From positions 1,194,712 to 1,258,711 of the forward strand of contig CP075526.1 of the NCBI GenBank assembly GCA_025808555.1: DNA of 64,000 bases, given 5' to 3'. The DNA comes from Anaerolineales bacterium. Its GTDB lineage: Bacteria; Chloroflexota; Anaerolineae; Anaerolineales; UBA11579. Positions 7,973-16,214 of this stretch are shown here, piece after piece. The position numbers and the translations under genes were made by a program. Every line of letters starts with the position of its first letter. Within the stretch, counting starts at the first letter, position 1. The notes below the pieces were generated by a model. It was not told the DNA's origin, did not search any database, and worked only from the letters and a program-made list of their open reading frames with translations.

Positions 7973-9562
7973 GTGCTCAAGCGAATAGCCAACAAACTCC
8001 AACGCGCACCCGCTACGTTGCGTAGCCGGGTGCGTTTGGCGCGCACCGCCCGCGCCGTAGCGGCCGCCGAGCAGGCGCAGCACAAGCCGGTGGTGTTCTT
8101 CAATGCCTCTACGCGCCTGGGCCATCTCAGCCAGAATGCGGCGTTTTCGCTGCTGGCCTCGTGGGGCTTGCGTCTGGAAGGCGTGCCCGTTTTGCACTTC
8201 GTGTGCAACGCGGGCATGAGCCGCTGCGTGCTGGGCACCAACCCGGACGATGCCACCCAGGCGCCGCCGTGCGCGGCCTGCATGGCCCAATCGCGCCGGA
8301 TGTATGCCGGTGCGCAGGCGCAGGGGTTCGGCTACCAGCCCGACGCCGCTTTGATCGCTCGCCTGCAGTCCTTGAGCGTTGATGATTTGCTGGCTGTGGA
8401 GTACGGCGGCTTACCGCTCGGCCACTTGGTGCTGCCCTCGCTGCGTTGGGCGTTGCGCCGCCATGACTTGGCAGACGATGAGCCCACGCGTATCTTGTTG
8501 CGCGAATACATCCTCTCCGCCAACAATGTGGCCCGTGAGTTTGCTGCCTTCATAGATGGCAGGGACCTGCTGGCTGTGGTGGTTTTCAATGGCATCATGT
8601 TCCCTGAGGCTGTGGCGCGCCAGATCGCTTTGCAGCGCGGCTTGCGCGTGATAACGCATGAAGTCGGCCTGCAGCCGCTGAGTGCGTTCTTTACTGCAGG
8701 CGAAGCCACGGCCTATCCCATGGAAATCCCTGAGAGTTTTCAACTGGGTGAAGCAGAAAACCATCGGTTGGACAATTACCTAAGTCGCCGTTTCAAAGGC
8801 GATTTCAGCATGGCCGGCATCCGCTTCTGGCAAGATATTCAAGCGCTGGACGAAGCCTTTCTGGCAAAAGCAGCCCAGTTCGATAAGTTGGTGCCAGTCT
8901 TTACCAATGTCATTTTTGATACCAGTCAGGTACATGCCAATGTGCTGTTCACGGACATGTTCGCCTGGCTTGATCATGTAGCCGAGCTCATCCAAACCAA
9001 TCCGCGCACGTTGTTCGTCATCCGCGCCCATCCAGATGAGATGCGCCCTGGCTCCACCAAGCAGAGCCGCCAAAGCGTAGCTGAGTGGGTGCAGGCGCGC
9101 GGCTTGCTGGCTTTGCCCAATGTTGTCTTCATCCCACCGACGGACTATGTGGACTCGTACGCATTGATCGCTAAAGCGCACTTTGTCATGCTCTACAACT
9201 CTTCGATCGGGCTGGAAGCTTCTATCATGGGCAAGCCGGCTCTCTGCGCTGGGGCGGCTCGCTACACGCAATACCCTACGTTGTATTTTCCTGCCAGTCT
9301 GAGTGAATACAAGCACCAGGCCGAAGCTTTCCTGGCCGCCGACAAAGTGCCGCAGCCGGAGGCTTTTGTACATGAGGCACGGCGTGTGCTCTACTTCCAG
9401 CTTTTCAGGACCAGCCTGCCTTTTGAGCGCTTTGTGGAGCCCACTAGTATGGGCTATGTGAACCTGCGGGACTTCCCTTTTAACGCTTTGCGCGTCGAGC
9501 AGTCGCCGGCCATCAAAACGGTGCGTGACGGCTTGGTGGAACACAAGCCCTTTCTGGTATAA
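7973..9562 (+). CDS. Capsule-polysaccharide-type (GT-B-like) protein with four-cysteine cluster
   Basis: About 529 residues. The GTG at 7973 is taken as start; an in-frame TTG at 7946 would add nine residues, and no clear ribosome-binding site decides. The C-terminal half has LFVIRAHPDEMRPGS, then LPNVVFIPPTDYVDSYALI and MLYNSSIGLEASIMGKPAL, a pattern of KpsC/KpsS-like and other capsule transferases whose donor site lies in this half. The N-terminal half has LGHLSQN and an unusual cluster with cysteines at about residues 78, 85, 100 and 103 (CNAGMSRC ... PPCAAC), which could bind a metal or an iron-sulfur cluster. No membrane segment is seen. A role as transferase of a CMP-activated sugar is a guess from context. 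Confidence 0.6.
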   Translation: MLKRIANKLQRAPATLRSRVRLARTARAVAAAEQAQHKPVVFFNASTRLGHLSQNAAFSLLASWGLRLEGVPVLHFVCNAGMSRCVLGTNPDDATQAPPCAACMAQSRRMYAGAQAQGFGYQPDAALIARLQSLSVDDLLAVEYGGLPLGHLVLPSLRWALRRHDLADDEPTRILLREYILSANNVAREFAAFIDGRDLLAVVVFNGIMFPEAVARQIALQRGLRVITHEVGLQPLSAFFTAGEATAYPMEIPESFQLGEAENHRLDNYLSRRFKGDFSMAGIRFWQDIQALDEAFLAKAAQFDKLVPVFTNVIFDTSQVHANVLFTDMFAWLDHVAELIQTNPRTLFVIRAHPDEMRPGSTKQSRQSVAEWVQARGLLALPNVVFIPPTDYVDSYALIAKAHFVMLYNSSIGLEASIMGKPALCAGAARYTQYPTLYFPASLSEYKHQAEAFLAADKVPQPEAFVHEARRVLYFQLFRTSLPFERFVEPTSMGYVNLRDFPFNALRVEQSPAIKTVRDGLVEHKPFLV

Positions 9563-9569
9563 GACAAGT

Positions 9570-9809
9570 ATGCAGGATACGAATTTTTTGAGGCTTCGAT
9601 CTGTATTTATTGATGTCTTCAAGGCTGCGCCCGAAGACATCACCCCTGATCTGCAATTTGGCGAGTTACCCGCCTGGGATTCAATGGGGCATATGGACCT
9701 CATGGTTGGGCTGGAAACCGCCTTCGGGATTGAAATTACTGCCGAAACCATCAGCACCCTCATTAGTGTGCCGGCCATCCTGGCCCATATTCAGAGCAAG
9801 CATGGCTGA
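9570..9809 (+). CDS. Acyl carrier protein
   Basis: A 79-residue four-helix carrier protein. It has the phosphopantetheine attachment motif WDSMGHMDLMVGLE with the serine at residue 38; DSM replaces the more usual DSL. The last helices (TAETISTLISVPAILAHI) are typical. The ATG at 9570 lies 7 bases after the preceding stop, and the gene overlaps the next one by 8 bases. It is not beside fatty-acid genes. The neighbour is a carrier-protein ligase of the aminoacyl type, so this ACP most likely carries an aminoacyl thioester rather than a fatty acid. A holo-ACP synthase is not encoded in the window. Confidence 0.92.
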   Translation: MQDTNFLRLRSVFIDVFKAAPEDITPDLQFGELPAWDSMGHMDLMVGLETAFGIEITAETISTLISVPAILAHIQSKHG

Positions 9810-10983
9810 GCACCTCTCTCTCAAGCCTAGTATTCCCATCCCAGCCCATCTAGTAGGTCAGGTGCAGGCCAAGCTGGCATATGTCGACGAGGCCATCGCC
9901 TCGGCCAGCATCGCCCCTGATGGCGGCCGCATCGACCTGCAGCTGCGCGCTCCCGCCCCCGCCGACCTGGAAGCCAAGATCCAAAGTGTGGTTACGGACA
10001 TGGCCAGCGGGAATGCGAAACCAAAAGTGGAGGTGCTGGAAGATTACCTTCAGCGCCCCGTGCCTCATTCAACTGATCCCATGCCGGAGCTTGAGCAGCG
10101 TGGTGAGGTGCACCGCGAAACTACGGGCGTATACAGCTTCGGGCCGCTGTTGGCCAACCTTATCAGCGTGTTCGAAGACTATTTTCTGGAGCTGGCCGCC
10201 GAATTTGGCGCTGCCCCGCAGCGTTTTCCGACGCTCATCTCGGCCGAGATGCTGGGGCGCGTCGGTTACTTCCGTGCTTTCCCGCACTCGCTGACCTTCG
10301 CCACCCACCTCCGCGAGGATCTGCACATCATCAGCGACTTCGCAGAGCATGCCGCCTATGAGCCTACCGGCTTGAACGCGTCGATGGAATCGTTCTCCAA
10401 GATCCAGGCGTTGCTCTCCCCGGCGGTGTGCTACCACTTCTACTTTGGCCTGGCCGATAAACCCTTGCCGGGCGGCCAGCTGGCTGCCACTGCGGTCGGT
10501 CATTGCTTCCGCTACGAATCCAGCAATCTCAACAGCCTCGAACGCCTGTGGGATTTCACCATGCGCGAGATCATCTTCGTTGGCCCGGCTGACTATGTGC
10601 TGGACAATCGCGAAGCCGCCCGCAAGAAAGTAACCCCCTGGCTGGCCGAACTTGGGCTGGCATACATGGTGGAGAGCGCTAACGATCCCTTTTTCGTTGG
10701 CGAGTTCCGCAAGCAAACCGCCTTCCAGAACGCCTTCCAACTCAAGTACGAGATCCGCGCCCGCTTGCCTTTCAAAGGCAGCACGCTGGCGGTGGGTTCG
10801 TACAACTATCACCAGGATTTCTTTGGCCGCCATCTCAAGATCACGCTGCCTGACGGCAAACCTGCTCACACCGGCTGTGTGGCATTTGGTCTCGAACGTT
10901 TGGCGTATGCCTTCTTGGCCCAATATGGGCTCGACCCAGCGCAGTGGCCGGCCATCGTGCGGGAGGCGCGCGCATGGGGGTAA
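9802..10983 (+). CDS. Amino acid:[carrier protein] ligase (class II aaRS-like, atypical SerRS family)
   Basis: A 393-residue homologue of the bacterial aa:CP ligases described from Bradyrhizobium (Bll0957 type). These activate glycine or alanine with ATP and load it on the phosphopantetheine arm of a dedicated carrier protein instead of a tRNA. Residues 110-393 carry the class II core: motif 2 around HCFRYES (234-240), TMREIIFVG, ANDPFF, SYNYHQDFFG and motif 3 FGLERLA (362-368). The three residues that bind zinc in this family and in methanogen SerRS appear at Cys210, Glu256 and Cys359. About 100 extra N-terminal residues are of unknown role. The tRNA-binding domain is absent. The ATG at 9802 overlaps the ACP gene by 8 bases, which supports the ACP as partner. 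Confidence 0.85.
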   Translation: MAEHLSLKPSIPIPAHLVGQVQAKLAYVDEAIASASIAPDGGRIDLQLRAPAPADLEAKIQSVVTDMASGNAKPKVEVLEDYLQRPVPHSTDPMPELEQRGEVHRETTGVYSFGPLLANLISVFEDYFLELAAEFGAAPQRFPTLISAEMLGRVGYFRAFPHSLTFATHLREDLHIISDFAEHAAYEPTGLNASMESFSKIQALLSPAVCYHFYFGLADKPLPGGQLAATAVGHCFRYESSNLNSLERLWDFTMREIIFVGPADYVLDNREAARKKVTPWLAELGLAYMVESANDPFFVGEFRKQTAFQNAFQLKYEIRARLPFKGSTLAVGSYNYHQDFFGRHLKITLPDGKPAHTGCVAFGLERLAYAFLAQYGLDPAQWPAIVREARAWG

Positions 10984-11441
10984 CTATCCGCGCTGGGGGT
11001 GTGGAAGATCTGCCCGGCGCGGCTGCGCTCTGGAAGCAACTGGATGCGTATCATCGCAGTCTTGGCCTGGCTTTTCCTGAAGTAGAGAATGCCCCACAAA
11101 AATGGGCCGAGAGCTTTCAGCGCACTCTCGGGCGTTTTAGCTTTCTGTGGCTGGCTGAACAAGATGGGCAGGCGCTGGGTTTTTTGATGGCGCGGGTGAA
11201 ACAAAGCCCGGCTTATCTGGGCGGTCAGCAAGTTGGCGAGATCAGTGACCTGTACGTAAAAGAGGCAGCCCGCGGCGGCGGGCTGGCTGCTCAACTGGCC
11301 CAAACTGCCATGCAGAAGTTTACTGAGCTGGGCGTGCATTCCGTCGAAGTGCAGGTGCAGGCTGGCAATGAAGCTGGCCTGGCTTTCTGGCGCAAGCAAG
11401 GCTTTGCGCTGGATCTTACGCTGGTGCGCAAGGTGCTCTGA
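10974..11441 (+). CDS. GNAT family N-acyltransferase
   Basis: A 155-residue GNAT domain with the usual order: beta1 VTIRAGGVEDLPGAAALW, the central FLWLAEQDGQALGFLMA hairpin, the acyl-CoA (or acyl-ACP) loop EISDLYVKEAARGGGLAAQLAQ near residues 85-105 (Q/RxxGxG/A type), and NEAGLAFWRKQGF. The ATG at 10974 overlaps the aa:CP ligase gene by 10 bases and its TGA shares one base with the next ATG, so the proteins are made together. GNATs normally use acetyl-CoA. In this setting, transfer of the aminoacyl group from the neighbouring ACP to an amino sugar is possible but is inference. Confidence 0.85.
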   Translation: MGVTIRAGGVEDLPGAAALWKQLDAYHRSLGLAFPEVENAPQKWAESFQRTLGRFSFLWLAEQDGQALGFLMARVKQSPAYLGGQQVGEISDLYVKEAARGGGLAAQLAQTAMQKFTELGVHSVEVQVQAGNEAGLAFWRKQGFALDLTLVRKVL

Positions 11442-12214
11442 TGGCGCTACCAGCCCTCACTCGCCAACAATTGGATGGTGTTCTCCAAGCCCTCGGCATC
11501 CAGGCCGGCGATGGCCTGCTCATTCACTCTGCCGTGCAGTTCCTCGGCAAGCCGGAAGGCGGCCTTGTTACTTATCTTGAGGCGTTGCAAGGCGCAATTG
11601 GCCAGCATGGCACTCTGGTAGTGCCAACCTTCTCCTTCGAGTTTGCCAAGACCGGCCAATACGACCCGGCCACCACACCCTCACAGGGCATGGGGGTCTT
11701 CTCAGAATTTGTGCGCCAGCAGCCCGGAGCGTACCGTACGCTCCACCCCATGCAGTCCGTCGCCGCGCTGGGAGCGCTGGCCGGCGACTTGGCCCAGCGC
11801 GATACTCCCTCCGCTTTTGATGATGGCTCGACGTTTGACCGCATGCTGCAGGCAGATTTCAAGCTTTTGCTGTTAGGCGCAGATATTCAAGCCGCCTCCA
11901 TGGTGCACTATAGTGAGCAGCGCGCACCTGTCCCTTATCGCTACTGGAAGGAATTCCCCGGCAAGATCAAAATCGATGGCGCTTGGCAGCCGCGCAGCTA
12001 CCGCATGTTCGTGCGTGATATGGATATTGATCCCCACTTGCGTCTGGCGCCTATTGAGCAAGCGCTGCGCGCCAATGGTGATTGGCGTACGCAAACTCTC
12101 AATCACGGCAGCCTCTCAGTCTGCCGCTTGCAGGATTTTGTGACTGCTACGGATGCCTTGCTGCGGGTAGACCCTTGGGCCTTGGTCAGCAACCGCCCGG
12201 AGACAGCCCACTAA
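11441..12214 (+). CDS. AAC(3)-fold (antibiotic_NAT) N-acyltransferase
   Basis: A 257-residue protein of the aminoglycoside N(3)-acetyltransferase fold. Family landmarks are GDGLLIHSAVQFLG near residue 23, GTLVVPTFSFEF near residue 56, the TLHPMQSVAALG segment with its conserved His near residue 100, and LLLLGADIQAASMVHYSEQ. Proteins of this fold acylate an amino group using acyl-CoA; members in polysaccharide loci modify amino sugars rather than antibiotics. The gene is joined to its neighbours by one-base ATG/TGA and TAATG junctions. Resistance is not the likely role here. Acylation of a sugar amine, possibly with an ACP-bound amino acid, fits the module, but the donor is unproven. Confidence 0.8.
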   Translation: MALPALTRQQLDGVLQALGIQAGDGLLIHSAVQFLGKPEGGLVTYLEALQGAIGQHGTLVVPTFSFEFAKTGQYDPATTPSQGMGVFSEFVRQQPGAYRTLHPMQSVAALGALAGDLAQRDTPSAFDDGSTFDRMLQADFKLLLLGADIQAASMVHYSEQRAPVPYRYWKEFPGKIKIDGAWQPRSYRMFVRDMDIDPHLRLAPIEQALRANGDWRTQTLNHGSLSVCRLQDFVTATDALLRVDPWALVSNRPETAH

Positions 12215-13551
12215 TGGCCAGCATGATGCAACTCATCGAGGAGTTGTGGTTCCTGAAGCGTGACCTGATCTCGGATGACTACGATCGAGCCTTGCATCGC
12301 CTGGCGCAAGAAGTGCCCATGACGATCCATGAAGTGCCCAGTGGCACGAAAGTGTGGAGCTGGACTGTGCCAGAGAAGTGGACCTGTCACGAGGCCTATC
12401 TCGAAACACTGCAAGGTCATCGCTTACTTGACTATGCTGACCATCCTCTGCATGTCGTCTCGTATTCGCTACCGTTCGAAGGTGAGGTCAGCCGCGAAGA
12501 GCTATTGGCGCACCTGAATGTACATCCAGCCCACCCAGACGCCATTCCCTACGTCTTTAAGTATTACCAGCGTGATTGGGGTTTATGCGCCAGCCAAAAC
12601 CTACGCGATTCGCTCACTGATGAGCGTTATCGCGTTGTAATTCGCTCTGAATTCACGCTCGGCACGCTGAAAATTGGCGAAGTCTATATCCCCGGCCAGC
12701 GCCCGGAGAACTTCGTGCTCGCTGCCCACTTGGACCATCCCGCCATGGTGAATGATGACCTCACGGGCGTGGTGGTCGGTGTGGAAGTGGCCCGTCGTCT
12801 GTTGGCGGCGGCCGCTGCCGGGCATGCGCCGTACTACGGCGTACGCCTGCTGCTGTTCCCTGAAACCCAGGGTTCGATCGCCTACCTCAGCCAGCACGAG
12901 AGCGAGATTCCGAATATGCTCGGGGGCCTCTTTCTCGAGATGCTGGGCAATGATGCACCCCACGCTCTACAGCAATCCTTCCAGCCCTTCAGCGCCGCTG
13001 ACCGCGCCCTCGTGAATGCGTTGGCGGGCGCCGAGCCCGGCGCTTATGTGGGCGGCTTCCGAACCGTCATTGATAACGACGAGCGCCAGTTCAACGCCCC
13101 CGGTGTGCGCGTGCCCATGCTTTCGCTCTCGCGGGTGGTGGATCCGCATCTGCCCGGCTCGCGCTTTGCCCCTTACCCTGAGTACCACTCCAGCCTGGAT
13201 ACGCCTGCCATCGTCTCGCAGGAGCGGTTGAAACAGTCAGTAGAGCTGGTGCTTAAGCTTATTGATGCATTTATGCACAACCGCTACGTGGTCAACCACT
13301 TTAAGGGCGAAGTCTTCGCCTCCGGCTACGGCCTCTGGGTGGATTACAAGAGCGATGCCGCCGGGCACAAACGCCGCTTTGAGATCATGGATCGCTGTGA
13401 CGGCACGCGCCGTGTGGCCGATATTGCTGATGAGCTGCACCTCAGCTTTCAGGAGGTCTGGCAGGTGATTGCCCTATTGGTTGAAAAAGGGCTGGTATCG
13501 CTTAGCAACGTACCCCAACCTACCGATCCCCACCACGCGCCGCCGCAGTAG
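12214..13551 (+). CDS. Aminopeptidase-like zinc protein (DUF2172/DUF4910 type) with C-terminal winged helix
   Basis: A 445-residue protein built like the aminopeptidase-like family found in many surface-glycan loci: an M28-like core interrupted by an inserted domain, then a winged-helix tail. Probable zinc ligands are His172 (AAHLDHP), Asp181 (NDDLTG), Glu217 (FPETQGS) and His325 (EYHSSLD). The tail has CDGTRRVADIADELHLSFQEV, a helix-turn-helix-like stretch. The start ATG shares a base with the preceding TAA. No signal peptide is visible, so it acts in the cytoplasm. It could hydrolyse an amide on an aminoacyl-sugar intermediate. In this family hydrolase activity is poorly documented, so the catalytic claim is inference. 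Confidence 0.75.
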   Translation: MASMMQLIEELWFLKRDLISDDYDRALHRLAQEVPMTIHEVPSGTKVWSWTVPEKWTCHEAYLETLQGHRLLDYADHPLHVVSYSLPFEGEVSREELLAHLNVHPAHPDAIPYVFKYYQRDWGLCASQNLRDSLTDERYRVVIRSEFTLGTLKIGEVYIPGQRPENFVLAAHLDHPAMVNDDLTGVVVGVEVARRLLAAAAAGHAPYYGVRLLLFPETQGSIAYLSQHESEIPNMLGGLFLEMLGNDAPHALQQSFQPFSAADRALVNALAGAEPGAYVGGFRTVIDNDERQFNAPGVRVPMLSLSRVVDPHLPGSRFAPYPEYHSSLDTPAIVSQERLKQSVELVLKLIDAFMHNRYVVNHFKGEVFASGYGLWVDYKSDAAGHKRRFEIMDRCDGTRRVADIADELHLSFQEVWQVIALLVEKGLVSLSNVPQPTDPHHAPPQ

Positions 13552-13569
13552 CGCTGGTAATATTCTTAA

Positions 13570-14541
13570 ATGCCCACCGGCAAGCCCCGAAGCACAAAAA
13601 AAACACCGCACATCTCCATTATCGTCCGCGCTCTAAATGAAGAGAAACACCTTGGCCGCCTGCTAACCGCCATCGCGAGCCAAAGCCTGCCCAACCCTGA
13701 AGTCATCCTGGTCGACTCCGGCTCCACTGACCGCACACTGGCCATTGCGCGCCGTCATAGGGCCAAAATTGTGCACATCAAGCCGCAAGACTTCACCTTT
13801 GGCCGCTCACTTAACCTGGGCATCCGCAAAGCCAGCGGCGATGTGATGGTGCTTGCCAGCGCCCATGTCTTCCCCGAGCACGATGATTGGCTCAGGAACC
13901 TCGTGGCCCCGTTTGCAGACCCCCAGGTGGCCATGGCCTACGGCAAACAGCGCGGCACGGACGAGAGCCAGTTTTCGGAAAGCCAGCACTTCCGCAAGTG
14001 GTTTCCTGAGCACTCCACTCCGGCCCAGCCGCACGGCTTTGCCAATAACGCCAACTCGGCGCTGCGCAAGAGCGTCTGGGAGACCATACCCTTTGATGAA
14101 GAATTGACCGGGTTGGAAGACTTGGCATGGGCCAGTACGGCCCATGCTGAGGGCTACAAAATTGCCTACGTGGCCGAGGCCGGCGTGTACCATGTACATA
14201 ATGAGACCGCAGCCCAGATCATGAACCGTCACCGTCGTGAAGCCATAGCCCTGCGGCAGATCTTGCCCGCCAGCACTTTCAGCTTTGTCAATTTGCTAAG
14301 CCTTTTCGTGCGAAACACACTGTCAGACTATGCCGCCGCATTGCGCCAGGGGCAGTTTTTACGCCAGATGATCAACATCCCGCGCTTTCGTTTTCTGCAA
14401 TACTGGGGCACCTACCGCGGCTACCGTGACCCCGCCCAGCCCAGCAGCCAACTCAAGCGTGTCTTCTACTACCCGCCGGATGCACTGGAGCCGCGCCTTG
14501 CGACGTCACAAAGCGCGCGCCCGCGGGATAAATCAGCCTAG
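13570..14541 (+). CDS. Family 2 glycosyltransferase (rhamnosyltransferase-like)
   Basis: A 323-residue GT-A enzyme. The N-terminal half contains ISIIVRALNEEKHLGRLL, VILVDSGSTDRT, GRSLNLGIRKASGD and VLASAHVFPEHDDW, the last standing where the DxD metal site usually lies, so the canonical acidic pair is partly replaced. Further on are NANSALRKSVWE, a likely acceptor-side base region at GLEDLAWASTAHAEG, and the YHVHNET segment seen in rhamnosyl- and related transferases. No membrane segment is apparent. The gene starts 18 bases after the aminopeptidase-like gene. Donor and acceptor are unknown. Confidence 0.83.
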   Translation: MPTGKPRSTKKTPHISIIVRALNEEKHLGRLLTAIASQSLPNPEVILVDSGSTDRTLAIARRHRAKIVHIKPQDFTFGRSLNLGIRKASGDVMVLASAHVFPEHDDWLRNLVAPFADPQVAMAYGKQRGTDESQFSESQHFRKWFPEHSTPAQPHGFANNANSALRKSVWETIPFDEELTGLEDLAWASTAHAEGYKIAYVAEAGVYHVHNETAAQIMNRHRREAIALRQILPASTFSFVNLLSLFVRNTLSDYAAALRQGQFLRQMINIPRFRFLQYWGTYRGYRDPAQPSSQLKRVFYYPPDALEPRLATSQSARPRDKSA

Positions 14542-14544
14542 CCT

Positions 14545-15231
14545 ATGCCTATGAACACGCCAAGAATCGTCGCCCTTGTTCCCATGCGAGACCAGTCCGA
14601 GCGCGTGCCTGGCAAGAATTACCGCGCTCTGGCGGGAGCGCCGCTGTTCCATCACATTCTGCGTGCCTTGCAGGCCAGCCGCGGTATCGCCGAGATCGCC
14701 GTGGATACCGACAGCCCCAGCATTAAGGCTGGGCTGGCGGAGCACTTTCCGGCCGTGCGCGTGATCGAGCGCCCTGAACACCTGCGCGCCGGCGAAGTGC
14801 CCATGAACGAGATCCTGCTGCACGATACAGCCCAAATTCCAGCTGACTTCTATTTGCAGACCCACAGCACCAATCCCTTGCTGCGTAGTGAAACTATCGG
14901 GCGCGCCATTGATGCCTTTGTTGCCGCGTTGCCCAAGGTAGATTCGCTATTCAGTGTGACTGGCCTGCAGACCCGCTTCTATGATGCCGAAGGTAAGGCC
15001 GTGAATCACAACCCCAAAGAGCTCCTGCGCACCCAGGACCTGCCGCCCGTTTACGAAGAAAATTCGTGCATTTACATCTTTAGCCGCGCCAGCCTGGCTC
15101 AACACAGCCACCGTATTGGCGCCAGCCCACTCATGTTCCCCATCCCGCGCAATGAGGCCTGGGATATTGACGAAGAGCTTGATTTCCAAATTGCCGACTT
15201 TTTGATGCAGCAGCGACAGAAGACCTCATGA
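14545..15231 (+). CDS. Second CMP-sugar synthetase (acylneuraminate cytidylyltransferase family)
   Basis: A 228-residue single-domain cytidylyltransferase. The CTP-binding signature ALVPMRDQSERVPGKNYR replaces the usual IPARxGSKxxxxKN. Other family pieces are AVDTDSPSIK, YLQTHSTNPLLR and NEAWDIDEELDFQIAD. It lacks the phosphatase domain of the paralogue at 5823-7073, so the locus encodes two different CMP-sugar activating enzymes. The following dehydrogenase starts within its last codons (4-base overlap), suggesting they share a pathway. The altered signature suggests an acid sugar other than Neu5Ac, but the product cannot be named. Confidence 0.82.
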   Translation: MPMNTPRIVALVPMRDQSERVPGKNYRALAGAPLFHHILRALQASRGIAEIAVDTDSPSIKAGLAEHFPAVRVIERPEHLRAGEVPMNEILLHDTAQIPADFYLQTHSTNPLLRSETIGRAIDAFVAALPKVDSLFSVTGLQTRFYDAEGKAVNHNPKELLRTQDLPPVYEENSCIYIFSRASLAQHSHRIGASPLMFPIPRNEAWDIDEELDFQIADFLMQQRQKTS

Positions 15232-16205
15232 CCAAAACCATTTTGCTTTCCGCACCTTACATGCTGCCCACCGTAGAGCGCTTTCGCCCCGTGTTTGCGC
15301 ATTATGGCCTAGAGCTCATAGTCCCGAAAGTAGAAGAGCGCATGGAGGCCGAGCAGATCCTACAGTATGCCGGCCAGTTTGACGGCGCAGTCTGCGGCGA
15401 TGACCGCTACACCGCCGAAGTGCTGGCGGCCTGCGCCCCGCGTCTGAAGGTGATCTCCAAATGGGGTACCGGTATCGACTCGATCGACCGGGTGGCTGCC
15501 GCCGAACTCGGCATCCAGATCCGCAATACGCCGGATGCCTTCACAGACCCAGTGGCCGACTCGGTTATGGCAGGCGTGCTCAGCTTTGCTCGCCAGACGC
15601 CCTGGCTGGATAAGGCCATCAAGGCCGGCGAGTGGAGGAAGCTGCCCGGCCGCTCCCTGTTCGAATGCACACTGGGTGTGATCGGGGTGGGGCGTATTGG
15701 CAAAGCCGTCGTCCGCCGAGCGCGCGGTTTTGGCATGCGCCTGCTGGGCTACGATACCGCCGACGTGCCGGATAGTTTTCTGGCTGAGACAGGTGTAGAT
15801 ATGGTCTCGCTGGAGGAGCTGCTGTCTCAGGCAGACTTTGTCAGCCTCAATGCAGACCTCAACCCCACCAGCCATCACATTCTCAACGCGCAGACGATCG
15901 CGCACCTGCAACCGCATGCCGTGGTGATCAACACCGCCCGCGGCCCGCTGGTGGATGAGCCTGCCCTCATCGCCGCGTTGCAGGCGGGCAAGCTGGCCGG
16001 CGCCATGCTGGATGTGTTTGAGCACGAGCCTTTGCCAGCGGATAGCCCGCTGCGCAGCATGGACAATGTGCTGCTGGCGCCGCACAACTCCAATGCCAGC
16101 CCCTTTTCCTGGGAGCGCGTGCATTGGAACACCATCCGCAATCTACTCGACGGGCTGGGAATTGCTGCCGATGATTTAGACCCGGCAGACTACCCGCCCC
16201 GCTAA
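15228..16205 (+). CDS. D-isomer-specific 2-hydroxyacid dehydrogenase (SerA-like catalytic domain)
   Basis: A 325-residue protein with the D-2-hydroxyacid dehydrogenase layout. Near residue 80 is SKWGTGIDSID, and the NAD-binding motif LGVIGVGRIGKAVVRRA lies near residue 147. The catalytic Arg is in INTARGPLVDEPAL, followed by a Glu in HEPLPADSP and a His in APHNSN. It lacks the ACT or ASB regulatory domains of biosynthetic 3-phosphoglycerate dehydrogenases, and the context is glycan synthesis. It is therefore likely to work on a 2-keto or 2-hydroxy acid sugar precursor together with the flanking cytidylyltransferase and SDR genes. The substrate is unknown. Confidence 0.82.
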   Translation: MTKTILLSAPYMLPTVERFRPVFAHYGLELIVPKVEERMEAEQILQYAGQFDGAVCGDDRYTAEVLAACAPRLKVISKWGTGIDSIDRVAAAELGIQIRNTPDAFTDPVADSVMAGVLSFARQTPWLDKAIKAGEWRKLPGRSLFECTLGVIGVGRIGKAVVRRARGFGMRLLGYDTADVPDSFLAETGVDMVSLEELLSQADFVSLNADLNPTSHHILNAQTIAHLQPHAVVINTARGPLVDEPALIAALQAGKLAGAMLDVFEHEPLPADSPLRSMDNVLLAPHNSNASPFSWERVHWNTIRNLLDGLGIAADDLDPADYPPR

Positions 16206-16214
16206 AATCAGCTT

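Noticed and set aside
11441-12214. Aminoglycoside resistance gene
   Set aside because: The AAC(3) fold is clear, but the gene is translationally coupled to glycan genes and shows no mobile context, so a sugar-modifying role is more likely.
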